A stretch of DNA of 49,341 bases from JAHZFN01 sp965149945 (GTDB lineage: Bacteria; Bacillota; Dehalobacteriia; UBA4068; UBA4997), in NCBI GenBank assembly GCA_965149945.1, contig CBCTTQ010000014.1:1-49341 (forward strand). Direction: 5' to 3'. Both the position numbers and the translations under genes were made by a program. Below, piece by piece: positions 24,403 to 33,405 of this stretch. The notes beneath the pieces were generated by a model, which ran no database searches, had not been told where the DNA came from, and saw nothing but the letters and a program-made list of their open reading frames with translations. Numbering within the stretch: position 1 is the first letter of the stretch; every line of letters starts with the position of its first letter.

Positions 24403-24729
24403 ATTTTTGCCTCCTCAACCGGAAAAGGCGGCGCCTTTCCCTTTTTCTTTTTCAAATTCGGTTTTTCCGGATTTTTCCTTTGTTCGCCCGCGGCAGCAAC
24501 GCCGGCGGCTTCTTCGGACAAAATAAAAATAAGGAAAAAGCCATTTCTTTTATTAATTTCTCTGGTGGGAGAGGTTTTCCTGCCAAATCAAGGGCTTTTC
24601 CCAAATTTTTATTGCCTGACAGACAAGAGAATGCTATAATTTAACTGGATTTATTCTTTTGGGCCGCGGGAATTGTCCCGTCGGTTTTCATTAGGTCTCA
24701 AAAAATACTAAAGAAAGTGAGGTTGTTTT
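24403..24729. other. Divergent intergenic region serS / SLH-transglutaminase
   Basis: These 327 bases separate divergent genes. A plus-strand promoter lies at 24612-24640. No convincing minus-strand promoter or T-box was seen for serS. A possible hairpin near 24432-24443, AAAGGCggcGCCTTT, sits close to the serS ribosome site. Confidence 0.5.
24612..24640 (+). promoter_or_regulatory. Sigma-A-type promoter of the SLH-transglutaminase gene
   Basis: TTGCCT (24612-24617) and a perfect TATAAT (24635-24640) are 17 bases apart, about 90 bases before the start codon. Confidence 0.72.
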
Positions 24730-26388
24730 ATGAAAAGGAGAAGGAAATTTTCCGCATTTCTGCTTTTGTTTTTTGCCCTGATCCTTTGTCTGGGAATCGG
24801 CGCGGCGCCCGCCTACGCGGCCGGCGACGCCCTGAGCACCGGCGAAATCCGCACCCTGCTCAACAATGAGCCGCTGCACCCCCAGCCCACCGGGTACGCT
24901 GAGTTGGACGCCCGTCTGGAGCAGATTCTGGCACCCTATGCCGGCAGCGATACCTACACCAAAATCAAGGTGCTGTATGACTGGACGGTGAAAAACATCG
25001 ACTACAGCTGGGAAGGTTATTCCAAAACCACCGCCCCCGCTTACGATTGTTTCACATGGACTTATAATCTGACCTATGACGACACTTTGAAGCAGGCTTT
25101 TCCGAGGGAGATCATTGACCGCAGCTATCACGCTCTCACCGCCCATAAAGGGGTCTGCTATGACTGGGGCGCGCTCTTTGCCGTCATGGCTCGCTATGTA
25201 GGCATTGAGGCCTATGTTCACACCGGTTATTTCCGTTTTGAGGCCGGCTACGGTACCGGTTCCGGGCATCACGGCTGGACAGAATTGAAGCTGGGCGGCA
25301 AAAACTATATCTTCGACGGACAGCGGGAATATCGCCTCAGCAACGACGGACGGGGCGCTATCCAATATCTCTACTTTGGCATTCCCTATGAAAACGCCTG
25401 GCGGTATTCTCAGGAAACTTACGCAAACGCCAAACGGGACTCCGGTTTTTTGCCTGTGACCGCCGATCGGCTGATTCGTTTTCACATTGACGCCGTGGCT
25501 TCTCGCTCCGGCAGTGTAAGCGGCGGCGGAGAATACCCGATCCACAGCCGCGTCACCCTGACCAACACCTCTGATGTGCCGTTGGTGGGATGGTTCAACG
25601 AAAGCGGCAATCTCCTCTCCACCGCCAACAGCTACCGCCTGCAGGCAGAGCGGGACACCACGGTTTACGCTCTCTATCTGGGAGATCATTTCTGTGATAT
25701 TTCCGGAGATGCCTGGTATCTGGACGCCGCCGTGGAAGCCTATGAACGCGGCATCATCAACGGCGTCACCCCGGTACATTTCCGCGGCAGCCAAACCATG
25801 ACACGTGCCATGGCCGCAACCATCATCGCCAATGGGGCCGGCGTTGATTTGGACGGACAGCGGTCGGCTTTCAGCGATGTACCCAAAAACGCCTGGTACG
25901 CGGAAGCGGTAGGCTGGGCGGCCGAACAAGGCATCGTAAACGGCATTTCCGCCCAAAGTTTCCAACCCAACGGCAATGTCACCAGAGAACAGCTAACCAC
26001 CATGATTGTCCGCTATCTGGAACAACAGGGACTGGAACTGCCCGCGGCAAATCTGCAATACAATGACGCCGCCTCCATCAGCCCATACGCAGTGGATACG
26101 CTGGCCAAAGCCCAGGGCGCCGGTTTGATCAGCGGCTATGCCGACGGAACTCTCCGCCCCAAAGCCACCGTTTCCCGCGCGGAAGGCGTCGTCATTTTAA
26201 TGCGGGCGCTTCATTATCTGGAAAACGGCGGCAGTCAGGATATGCCGGAAGAAAATCCGGAAGAAACGCCGACGGAACCGACCGACACCCCCGTGACCGA
26301 TGATGAGCAACAAGCCGAAAACGAACAGCGGGAAATCCCCGAAACAACAGAACTGCCCGACGCCACCCCGTCGGAACAGGCAGCTTAA
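24730..26388 (+). CDS. Secreted SLH-anchored transglutaminase-like protein
   Basis: This 552-residue exported protein has a signal peptide of about 31 residues ending PAYAAG. At about 70-200 lies a transglutaminase/cysteine-protease-like core: Cys143 in AHKGVCYDWG, His181 in GHHGWTEL and Asp196 in YIFDGQREY supply the expected triad, so the domain looks active. A short beta-rich region with GSVSGGGEYPIHSRVTL (about 258-310) follows. Three SLH modules (about 318-500) should hold it on the wall or S-layer. The C-terminal 50 residues are proline-, threonine- and glutamate-rich, ending in a probably disordered tail, an unusual place because SLH modules are normally terminal. The reaction could be protein crosslinking, peptide hydrolysis or peptidoglycan trimming. 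It has its own promoter and terminator. Confidence 0.88.
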   Translation: MKRRRKFSAFLLLFFALILCLGIGAAPAYAAGDALSTGEIRTLLNNEPLHPQPTGYAELDARLEQILAPYAGSDTYTKIKVLYDWTVKNIDYSWEGYSKTTAPAYDCFTWTYNLTYDDTLKQAFPREIIDRSYHALTAHKGVCYDWGALFAVMARYVGIEAYVHTGYFRFEAGYGTGSGHHGWTELKLGGKNYIFDGQREYRLSNDGRGAIQYLYFGIPYENAWRYSQETYANAKRDSGFLPVTADRLIRFHIDAVASRSGSVSGGGEYPIHSRVTLTNTSDVPLVGWFNESGNLLSTANSYRLQAERDTTVYALYLGDHFCDISGDAWYLDAAVEAYERGIINGVTPVHFRGSQTMTRAMAATIIANGAGVDLDGQRSAFSDVPKNAWYAEAVGWAAEQGIVNGISAQSFQPNGNVTREQLTTMIVRYLEQQGLELPAANLQYNDAASISPYAVDTLAKAQGAGLISGYADGTLRPKATVSRAEGVVILMRALHYLENGGSQDMPEENPEETPTEPTDTPVTDDEQQAENEQREIPETTELPDATPSEQAA

Positions 26389-26465
26389 GAAAAGCTTCCG
26401 ATACGCCTAAACAGAAACGAGGACTCAACGCAACCCACTGTTGAATCCCCCAATAATAAAAAACA

Positions 26466-26503
26466 TTCAGCCGAAGCGGCTTCGCCGCTTCGGCTGTTTT
26501 TTT
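26466..26503 (+). terminator. Strong bidirectional terminator
   Basis: CAGCCGAAGCGGC (26468-26480) pairs perfectly with GCCGCTTCGGCTG (26484-26496) around a TTC loop, followed by TTTTTTT on the plus strand. On the minus strand AATGTTTTTT follows, so it also serves the convergent lipoprotein gene. Confidence 0.93.
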
Positions 26504-26559
26504 GCTTTGCTGTTTTTTGGCTTTCGATTTTTTTGGTTTTCACAGTTTCTCCGAAGAAA

Positions 26560-26988
26560 TCAATTGGCGGAGTCGGATTCCGCGTTTTCAGTCTCAGCGC
26601 CGTCATCCGCGGCTTCTCCCCCTTCCGCCCCGTCGGTATCGGAAGCCGCCTTTTCAAAGGTGATGGCCATGCCGCCGTAATCCAAAGTCAGTGTCTGCCC
26701 GTCAGACACACAGTCCAACTCCACATCGCTGGTGATCCGTACTCCCGTATCGTTTTCCTTCCATTCCCCTTGGGCCTCGGTTCCCAGGAAGTTCGCCGTT
26801 AAAGTGCCGTCCTCATGGAAAGTCAGAGTGGACTCTCCCAGCTGTTCCGCTGAGACGGTAACACCTTCCGTGGTATATTCCGCGGCGGTCCAAGTTCCCA
26901 AATAAGGGCTGTCGCTATTACCGCAGGCAGTCAAAAGCATCGCCAGCAACCCCGCCAAAAGTACCGCTGTCCATTGTTTTCTTCTCAT
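26560..26988 (-). CDS. Small lipoprotein, possibly lipocalin-like
   Basis: This 142-residue protein has a lipoprotein signal peptide with lipobox LLTAC (lipidated Cys22). The mature part is a compact beta-rich unit: YLGTWTAAEYTTEG, then STLTFHEDGTLTANFLG and GEWKENDTGVRITSD, and finally LTLDYGGMAITFEKA. This LGTW...L.F..DG.....W pattern resembles lipocalin-like or DUF5640-type domains common in Clostridia. The last 30 residues are glycine-, alanine- and glutamate-rich and probably disordered. GGAGG precedes the ATG at 26988. It converges on the SLH-transglutaminase gene and shares its terminator. The ligand, if any, is unknown. Confidence 0.78.
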   Translation of the reverse strand: MRRKQWTAVLLAGLLAMLLTACGNSDSPYLGTWTAAEYTTEGVTVSAEQLGESTLTFHEDGTLTANFLGTEAQGEWKENDTGVRITSDVELDCVSDGQTLTLDYGGMAITFEKAASDTDGAEGGEAADDGAETENAESDSAN

Positions 26989-27374
26989 GTCGCTCCTCCA
27001 ATATTCCGTGTTTTTAGCCTGAAACCGTCCTCCGGCTTTTCATTGCCGACAAAATAATTTCAGACGTCATGTTCTTTTTCAGTATATCATATTTCTGCCC
27101 GAAAAAAAACCTTTGCCGCAAAAAATCCCCCTCCGTTTTTCTTTATCGCCGCCCAACCCATGCCCGCGTCCGCGGCAAAATTTTCCGTCTCCAAACCCTG
27201 TTTGCCAATCGTCTCCCGTTAAACCACCACACTCCGCCAAAGAACTCCCGTTTTTTCATTTTCCGCAAAACCGCCCCTAAGGAAAAAAGAAAACCTTCCG
27301 AGGTTTACAGGAAAAAAGGCGGCAACAGCGAATAATAAGAAGATAGGGTTTTTTTGATACCGGAGGTCATAACA
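26989..27374. other. Divergent intergenic region
   Basis: These 386 bases lie between the divergent lipoprotein and DUF2232 genes. They are rich in A/T and C. A TATACT on the minus strand near 27080 could be a -10 box for the lipoprotein, but no good -35 is present. I see no gene or RNA here. Confidence 0.4.
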
Positions 27375-28637
27375 TTGAACGAAAACAATCCCAAACAGAC
27401 AAAAGAACAATCAACGGAACAAAACCATCCTTATCGCGAGGAGCGACATGATACAGCGCGAGGGGATTCCGAGCGAACCACGCCGGAAGAAGAACCCCGT
27501 GAAATTGAAAATTTTTCTCCCGATGAGGAGTTTGACCGTAAATTTGACGATGAGACGGAACCGCAGCAACCCCACGACCCATACGGCTGGGCGGATGAAA
27601 ATCCTATCTGGAAAAAACCGCCCGCCCAAAATACCGACCCAAAACCGGCGCGAACACTCCCGCCGCTGACGCCGGCGCGGCGCCTGGCAGAGGGAGCGTT
27701 GATGGCAGCTCTTTCCACTTTGTTGGGCATACTGGCGTTTTATGCGCCCATTTTGGACATGTTGCTGCTGATTGTTTACCCCATCCCTATTATTTTCTTA
27801 ATCAAACGCCATAATATCGGCACCGGGCTGCTGGCATTCGCCGTTTCTTCTCTGCTGCTGATGTTGATTTTAGGCGTGCCCAATGCCGCTTTTGTGGTGC
27901 TGAGCATGGGGGCGCTGGGCATCTGGTACGGCATCGCCCTGCGCAAATCCCAGCCGCCCATGCGTACCGTCGCGGTAGGCACTGTGCTGGCGGCGGCCTC
28001 TACCGCCGTCACCACGCTTCTTTCTCTGGAAGCGCTGGGGATCTCCCTTACCGGCACCAGCGGTTACATCAGTCAGTATGTGCAAGATACCGTCGCTCTT
28101 TTACAGGAATCAGGCGTGTATTCTCTGCTGGCGGGAGATTTATCCGTCGCGGAATACAGCCAAATGATGACGGACATGCTGACCAGTTTGATTCCCGGAA
28201 TGCTGGTAATCGTTTCCATGCTGGAAGCCTTTCTCTGTTACATTATTACCGGCGCCATTTTCCGCCGCTTGGGTCTGGAGGCTCGTCCCCTGCCCAAATT
28301 CCGTGACTGGCATATGGGCTGGCCGGCGCTCTGGGGGCTGATCATCGCCCTCCTGGCTTATCTGGGGCATCATTTCCTGGGAGCGGACTGGCTGCGCGCC
28401 GTAGCCATCAATATCCTCTACATCTACTACCCGTTGATGATGATCACGGGGATTTCCATCGTCGTCTGGTTTCAGAAAACCACCCATTCCCTGTTTCTGC
28501 CTTTGGTGCTGATCATCGGTGTGTTTATCATGCCCAGCGCTATCCTAATCTGCATTTTGATGTTTGGACTGGTGGACACGGTGGTGGATTTTCGAAGCTG
28601 GTCTCAACGCAGAGCCGGCGGCGCCCCGCGGCGCTGA
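27375..28637 (+). CDS. YybS-type DUF2232 membrane protein with TTG start
   Basis: This 420-residue protein begins at TTG 27375, chosen because GGAGGT stands eight bases upstream and the next in-frame ATG falls far inside. An N-terminal hydrophilic, glutamate- and proline-rich region of about 95 residues is followed by about eight membrane segments from LAEGALMAALSTLLGILAFY to the C-terminal hydrophobic FLPLVLIIGVFIMPSAILIC. The pattern matches YybS/DUF2232, a predicted membrane component resembling substrate-binding parts of ECF-type transporters or MreD-like proteins. In Bacillus yybS is followed by gdpP (yybT), rplI and dnaC (dnaB here); here the order is the same but gdpP is missing. Its function is not established. 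The acidic N-terminal extension is longer than in typical relatives as I recall them. Confidence 0.82.
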   Translation: MNENNPKQTKEQSTEQNHPYREERHDTARGDSERTTPEEEPREIENFSPDEEFDRKFDDETEPQQPHDPYGWADENPIWKKPPAQNTDPKPARTLPPLTPARRLAEGALMAALSTLLGILAFYAPILDMLLLIVYPIPIIFLIKRHNIGTGLLAFAVSSLLLMLILGVPNAAFVVLSMGALGIWYGIALRKSQPPMRTVAVGTVLAAASTAVTTLLSLEALGISLTGTSGYISQYVQDTVALLQESGVYSLLAGDLSVAEYSQMMTDMLTSLIPGMLVIVSMLEAFLCYIITGAIFRRLGLEARPLPKFRDWHMGWPALWGLIIALLAYLGHHFLGADWLRAVAINILYIYYPLMMITGISIVVWFQKTTHSLFLPLVLIIGVFIMPSAILICILMFGLVDTVVDFRSWSQRRAGGAPRR

Positions 28638-28844
28638 GCGTCAACCAAAGGCGAAATTATTCTTTCTTCCCTTTTTATCGAGTTTTCCGCCTTCCGAAAG
28701 GAGCGGCTGACATATCAAACGGAAACTTTTGCGGGTTGGCGTTTTCGGCGACAAAGAATCTTCTCAATCCGTGAAAAAATCAGATCAAATACTCATACAC
28801 ACTGTTTCTTACTACAATCAACAATAAAAACGGAGGGATCTGCC

Positions 28845-29291
28845 ATGAAAGTCATTTTAATCGAAGAAGTCAAATCTCTGGGGAAACGGGGAGACGTCAA
28901 AGAAGTCTCCGACGGCTACGCCCGTAATTTCCTCTTCAAGAAAAAACTGGCGGTGGAAGCCACCAAAGAAAATATGAACCGTCTGGAACACGAGAATCAA
29001 AAACGAGCGGAAAAAGCCGCGCGGGAATTGGCGGAAGCTCAAGAACTGGGCGAAAAACTGAAAAAAATCACCGTAACCCTGCAAGTTAAAACAGGCGGCG
29101 GTGAGAAACTGTTCGGCTCCGTCACCAATAAAGAAATCGCCGACGCCATCACCAAAGAGCTGCAAATTCCCGTCGACAAAAGAAAAATCGAAATCAAAGA
29201 CCCTATCAAAATGCTGGGTACTTACACCGTGCTCATCAAACTGCACCCCCAGGTTCATCAGGAAGTGCGGGTCAACGTCACAGCGGAATAA
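28845..29291 (+). CDS. rplI: 50S ribosomal protein L9
   Basis: L9 bridges the base of the L1 stalk on the large ribosomal subunit and affects frame maintenance. The 148-residue protein is full length. The N-terminal RNA-binding domain starts MKVILIEEVKSLGKRGDVKE with VSDGYARNFLFKKKLAVEAT. A long connecting helix (about 40-75) follows. The C-terminal domain has GEKLFGSVTNKEIADAI and VDKRKIEI. GGAGG precedes the ATG. The 207 bases upstream lack an obvious promoter or hairpin terminator, so it may be cotranscribed with the DUF2232 gene. Confidence 0.97.
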   Translation: MKVILIEEVKSLGKRGDVKEVSDGYARNFLFKKKLAVEATKENMNRLEHENQKRAEKAARELAEAQELGEKLKKITVTLQVKTGGGEKLFGSVTNKEIADAITKELQIPVDKRKIEIKDPIKMLGTYTVLIKLHPQVHQEVRVNVTAE

Positions 29292-29339
29292 TCCGCATCT
29301 CGAAATTTTTCAAACACCAAATCAAAGGAGGTGTTTCTC

Positions 29340-30716
29340 ATGGCGGAAGCAGGCAGAACACCACCCCAAAGCATCTTAGCGGAAAAAGCTGTTTTAGGGG
29401 CCTGTCTTTTGAACGAAAACGCCATTTTCGCCGCCATGGAATATGTGCGGCCCGATGATTTCTACCGCAAAGAGCACCGGGAAATCTTCAAAGCTATGCT
29501 GGAATTAAACAGCAAAAACCAACCCTGCGACCTGGTCACCGTGGCGGAAGCATTAACCAAAAACGGACGAATCGACTTGGTGGGCGGAGTGGAATATCTG
29601 GCCCAACTGACGGGGGAAGTTCCTTCCGCCAAAAGCGCCGAATATTATGCCAAAGAAGTCAGCGACAAAGCTACCATCCGCCAGCTGATCAAAGTCAGCC
29701 AGGGATTACTGGAAGACGGCTACAGCGGACACAAAAGCGCTCTGGAACTGCTGGGCGACGCCCAAAGCGTCATCACCCATGTGGGCGACAGCAAACTGGG
29801 CAAAGGCTACATCGAAGCGGATCGAGTGATGCTAGCGGAATTCGACCGCATCGATTCTCTGAAAAACAACACCGGCGTTACCGGGATCCCCACCTTTCGG
29901 GATCTGGACTACTATCTGGCGGGGCTGCAAAAAGGCGACATGATCGTGCTGGCGGCTCGCACCGGCTGCGGAAAAACCTCCATGGCGTTGAATCTGGCGA
30001 GTTCCGCCGCTGTCCAATATGACAAAAGCGTTATGGTCTTCAGTCTGGAAATGCCCAACGAACAGCTGGCACAGCGTATCCTCTGCGGACACGCCAAAGT
30101 GAACCAGAAAAACTGGCGCAACGGCACCTTGAAAGATGACGAAATCGACCGTCTTTCCGAAAGTCTCAACGCTTTCACCGGTAAACGGCTGTTTTTTGAC
30201 GATACCCCCGGCATCACCATTCCGGAAATGCGCGCTAAATGCCGCCGTCTCCAGGCGGAACACGGACTGGACCTCATCGTCATCGACTATTTGCAACTGA
30301 TGCGCGCCCCCTATCACATGGAAAGCCGTCAGCAGGAAATTTCTGAAATCTCCCGTTCCTTAAAGGCTCTTGCCAAGGAGATGAATGTTCCGGTGTTGGC
30401 ATTGGCACAGCTTTCCCGTCTGGCGGAGCGAGATACCAGTCACGGCCCGCAGCTTTCTCATTTGCGGGAATCGGGCGCTATTGAACAGGACGCCGACGTG
30501 GTGCTGTTCATCAACCGCAAAAACCGCGCCGAAGGCGAAAGCGCCGTCACCGCCGGACCGGAAGTAGTGGAAATCATCGTCGCTAAAAACCGTAACGGCC
30601 CGGTGGGTACCGAAAAACTACTGTTTGTCAGCGCCTACACCGCCTTTCTGGACTATACGGAAGAATGGGTGGGCGAAGAGCCGACAGACGAAGCGCCCCC
30701 CTGGGCGGAAGAATAA
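29340..30716 (+). CDS. dnaB: Replicative DNA helicase DnaB
   Basis: This 458-residue RecA-type hexameric helicase unwinds DNA 5'-3' at the replication fork. The N-terminal helical domain (about 5-105) starts PPQSILAEKAVLGACLLNE, followed by a linker and the C-terminal ATPase. The Walker A reads AARTGCGKTS, whereas most DnaB proteins have a proline-serine pair (ARPSxGKT); it still fits the [AG]xxxxGK[ST] rule. Walker B is LIVIDYLQLM, and the motif with LAQLSRLAERD and DVVLFINR are typical. No intein or frameshift is present. The ATG at 29340 lies eight bases after AAAGGAGG; the GTG three codons earlier overlaps that site. Placement after rplI is conserved in Bacillota. Confidence 0.96.
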   Translation: MAEAGRTPPQSILAEKAVLGACLLNENAIFAAMEYVRPDDFYRKEHREIFKAMLELNSKNQPCDLVTVAEALTKNGRIDLVGGVEYLAQLTGEVPSAKSAEYYAKEVSDKATIRQLIKVSQGLLEDGYSGHKSALELLGDAQSVITHVGDSKLGKGYIEADRVMLAEFDRIDSLKNNTGVTGIPTFRDLDYYLAGLQKGDMIVLAARTGCGKTSMALNLASSAAVQYDKSVMVFSLEMPNEQLAQRILCGHAKVNQKNWRNGTLKDDEIDRLSESLNAFTGKRLFFDDTPGITIPEMRAKCRRLQAEHGLDLIVIDYLQLMRAPYHMESRQQEISEISRSLKALAKEMNVPVLALAQLSRLAERDTSHGPQLSHLRESGAIEQDADVVLFINRKNRAEGESAVTAGPEVVEIIVAKNRNGPVGTEKLLFVSAYTAFLDYTEEWVGEEPTDEAPPWAEE

Positions 30717-30751
30717 CCCTCCCCCGAAACCAACCGACAAGGAGTTGTGTC

Positions 30752-32146
30752 ATGGAATACACTGCCCTCTATCGAAAATACCGCCCCCGCCGCTTCCAGC
30801 AATTGGTGGGGCAGGAACATATCGCCCGCACCCTGCTGAACGCCATCCGCCGAGGCAAAGTGGCTCACGCGTATCTTTTCTGCGGCCCTCGCGGCACCGG
30901 CAAAACTTCCGCCGCCCAGATCATGAGTCGCGCGGTCAATTGTCTCACCCCCGAAGACGGCGAACCCTGCGGACATTGCGAGGCCTGCCGCCGCATTTTG
31001 GAAGGCGTCAGTCTGGATATTTTGGAAATCGACGCCGCCTCCAATCGCGGCATCGACGAAATGCGGGAGCTGCGAGAGCGTGTCAAATACGCCCCCGCCC
31101 AAGAACAATATAAAGTCTATATCATCGACGAAGTTCATATGCTGACTACGGAGGCTTTTAACGCTTTGCTGAAAACATTGGAAGAGCCCCCTGCTCATGT
31201 CATCTTCATCCTCGCCACCACCGAACCCCATAAGGTGCCGGTGACGGTCATTTCCCGCTGCCAGCGGTTTGATTTCCACCGTATCGGACAACAGGATATC
31301 CTCAACCATCTGGCGCGTATCTGCCGTCAGGAGGGAGTGGAAGCAACAGAGGAAGCTTTGGAGTTGATCGCTCGTCGGGCGGAAGGCGGGCTGCGGGACG
31401 CCATCAGTCTGCTGGACCAATGTGTTATCGCCTCAGACCGGCAAGTGACTCTGCAAACGATCTCCCAGGTATTGGGCATCGTCGACGAAACCTTTGTGGC
31501 GAAAATGGCCGTCGCTATCGCCCAATACAATGCCGTCACCGTCATGAAAGGCGTGGATCTGCTTTCTTCCGAAGGGCGGGATCTGCGCCAATTTCTGCAA
31601 CAACTGCTGGAATATGTACGGCAGCAGCTGCTCTACGGCATCGGACACAAAAACCGCGCCGCCATCGACAGCCGACGCGCCCTGCAGATGTTGCGGGATT
31701 TGGTAGACGGTGATCAGCGGTTAAAAACCTCTCTGACGCCGCGGCTGACTTTGGAGATTGCCCTTTTGACCGCTTGCCGACTGGAACAGGGCGCCGCGAC
31801 CCAACAGACCAAATCCACCCAATCGCCGGCCGCCGGCCGTCAGGGACAGACCGCGCGACCGACGGCAGAAAGCCCCCCGGTTCCGCGAGACGGCGCGCTG
31901 CCTCCTCATCTCTGGAATGCCGTTTTGCAACAGACAAAAAAAGAATCCATCGTCAGCGCCGCCTATTTGAAAATGGCAAAAACCCAAGAACTGCATGGCA
32001 AAGAACTGGCGCTGGGGTTTGCCCCGGCCAATCGCAATCACCGCGCCGGTGTGGAAGAAGACGAAAACAAAAAGAAAATCGAGTTGGCCGTGTCCAAAGT
32101 ATTCGGCCGTTTGATGACAGTGACCACACGGGAACTGGACGAATAA
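30752..32146 (+). CDS. dnaX: DNA polymerase III subunit tau/gamma
   Basis: DnaX is the motor of the clamp loader and links polymerase and helicase. The 464-residue protein has YRKYRPRRFQQLVGQEHI at the start, the Walker A GPRGTGKT at about 45-52, zinc cysteines at about 64, 73, 76 and 79 (CGHCEACR), IIDEVHML as Walker B, and the SRCQRFDF sensor region with the arginine finger. Domain III ends near residue 360. A short linker and a C-terminal part (about 390-464) follow, shorter than Bacillus tau. The ATG at 30752 has AAGGAG upstream; the open frame before it overlaps dnaB. An A-run near 31936-31942 is at a possible slippage position but was not accepted as a frameshift site. Confidence 0.95.
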   Translation: MEYTALYRKYRPRRFQQLVGQEHIARTLLNAIRRGKVAHAYLFCGPRGTGKTSAAQIMSRAVNCLTPEDGEPCGHCEACRRILEGVSLDILEIDAASNRGIDEMRELRERVKYAPAQEQYKVYIIDEVHMLTTEAFNALLKTLEEPPAHVIFILATTEPHKVPVTVISRCQRFDFHRIGQQDILNHLARICRQEGVEATEEALELIARRAEGGLRDAISLLDQCVIASDRQVTLQTISQVLGIVDETFVAKMAVAIAQYNAVTVMKGVDLLSSEGRDLRQFLQQLLEYVRQQLLYGIGHKNRAAIDSRRALQMLRDLVDGDQRLKTSLTPRLTLEIALLTACRLEQGAATQQTKSTQSPAAGRQGQTARPTAESPPVPRDGALPPHLWNAVLQQTKKESIVSAAYLKMAKTQELHGKELALGFAPANRNHRAGVEEDENKKKIELAVSKVFGRLMTVTTRELDE

Positions 32147-32183
32147 CAATAATAATAAACGACAAGTGGAAAGGAGACTCCCC

Positions 32184-32486
32184 ATGGATATGCAAAAATT
32201 GATGAAACAGGCGCAAAAAATGCAAAATGAAATGAACCGCGCCCAAGAAAAACTGAAAGAAATGGAAGTGGAAGGCGCCGCCGGCGGCGGCGTGGTGAAA
32301 GTAACCGCTACCGGCGGGCAACAAATCACTGCCATCACCATCGATCCCGAAGTAGTCGATCCTACCGATGTGGAAATGCTGCAGGATTTGATTTTGGCCG
32401 CCATCAATGACGCCATGAGCAAAGCCAACGCCCTGGCCAACAGCGAAATGAGCAAAATCACCGGCGGCATGAAGATGCCGTTCTGA
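32184..32486 (+). CDS. ybaB: YbaB/EbfC nucleoid-associated protein
   Basis: This 100-residue protein belongs to the YbaB/EbfC family of small dimeric DNA-binding proteins found between dnaX and recR in most bacteria. It begins MDMQKLMKQAQKMQNEMNRAQ (shown here in part as the helical arm), then VEGAAGGGVVKVTATGGQQI and ITIDPEVVDPTDVEMLQDLI. The ATG at 32184 has AAAGGAG upstream; an in-frame start 18 bases earlier overlaps that site. Its role in nucleoid organisation or recombination is known only in outline from the family. Confidence 0.95.
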   Translation: MDMQKLMKQAQKMQNEMNRAQEKLKEMEVEGAAGGGVVKVTATGGQQITAITIDPEVVDPTDVEMLQDLILAAINDAMSKANALANSEMSKITGGMKMPF

Positions 32487-32748
32487 TTGACAACCGAAAA
32501 AAACCTTAAGCAAAAGGGAAAACCAAAATCTCAGCAAACCCCAAGGGAAACCAAGGAAAAAGCTGTCCGCGGTTTGCCCGAAACAGATTGTCATGGGATA
32601 AAAAGATCGACTTGTAATTGGATTCCGATTCGATTCAATATTTGATTTCATCATGAAAAACTGTTCGGCAAACGCCCTTAAAAACAGGAGATCGTGTTAA
32701 ACGACCTCGCGAACACAGGAAAACCAAAAGAAACAAAACAGGTGAATT

Positions 32749-33354
32749 ATGGGAATGTATCTATATCCTCTCTCCGTTCGGCGGCTGATCGACGCCTTAT
32801 CCCGTCTGCCGGGAGTCGGTCCCAAAACCGCCCAACGGTTGGCGTTTTTTCTGTTGAACACCAGAGAAGCCGACGCTGTCGGTCTGTCACAGGCCATCCT
32901 GGAGGCAAGAGAAAAAGTAAAAAGATGTAAAATCTGCGGCAATCTCACCGACGAGGAGCTCTGTCCCGTCTGCAAAGATCCCGGCCGCAGAAGAGACCTG
33001 ATCTGTGTAGTGGAGCAGCCCGGAGATTCCATCGTCATGGAAAAAACCGGTGAATACCGCGGGCTGTATCATGTACTCCACGGCGCCCTCTCCCCCATGG
33101 AAGGAATCGGCCCCAAGGAACTGAACATCCAATCTCTGCTGAAACGATTGGAAAGCGGCGAAGTAAAAGAAGTCGTCATGGCCACCAACACCAGCGTGGA
33201 AGGAGAAGCCACCGCCATGTATTTGGCGCGGCTCATCAAACCTCTGGGCGTACGGGTCAGCCGTCTGGCGCACGGGCTGCCGGTAGGTAATGATTTGGAA
33301 TATACCGACGAAGCCACTTTAGCCAGAGCCCTATTAGGTCGGGAAGAATTATAA
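32749..33354 (+). CDS. recR: Recombination mediator RecR
   Basis: RecR works with RecF and RecO to load RecA on gapped DNA. The 201-residue protein has the helix-hairpin-helix LSRLPGVGPKTAQRLAFFLL at about 18-37, a four-cysteine zinc finger at about 60, 63, 72 and 75 (CKICG and CPVCK), and a Toprim domain with ICVVEQPGDSIVME, followed by the conserved YRGLYHVLHGALSPMEG. The ATG at 32749 has AGGTGA upstream. A gap of 262 bases separates it from ybaB, longer than usual for this cluster, and holds no gene I can see. Confidence 0.96.
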   Translation: MGMYLYPLSVRRLIDALSRLPGVGPKTAQRLAFFLLNTREADAVGLSQAILEAREKVKRCKICGNLTDEELCPVCKDPGRRRDLICVVEQPGDSIVMEKTGEYRGLYHVLHGALSPMEGIGPKELNIQSLLKRLESGEVKEVVMATNTSVEGEATAMYLARLIKPLGVRVSRLAHGLPVGNDLEYTDEATLARALLGREEL

Positions 33355-33405
33355 CGGCAAGAGTGTTCAAGGATCACTGCCCTGCAAACAGAAAGGAGAG
33401 CCTCC

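Noticed and set aside
24403..24620. Possible T-box leader for serS
   Set aside because: The conserved T-box sequence and stem I patterns are not visible in this interval, although the leader is long enough.
31930..31945. A-run in dnaX as a programmed frameshift site for gamma
   Set aside because: A seven-A run is present, but the -1 frame stays open for long and no stimulatory stem or Shine-Dalgarno-like element is evident. It also lies too far downstream for a gamma-type product.
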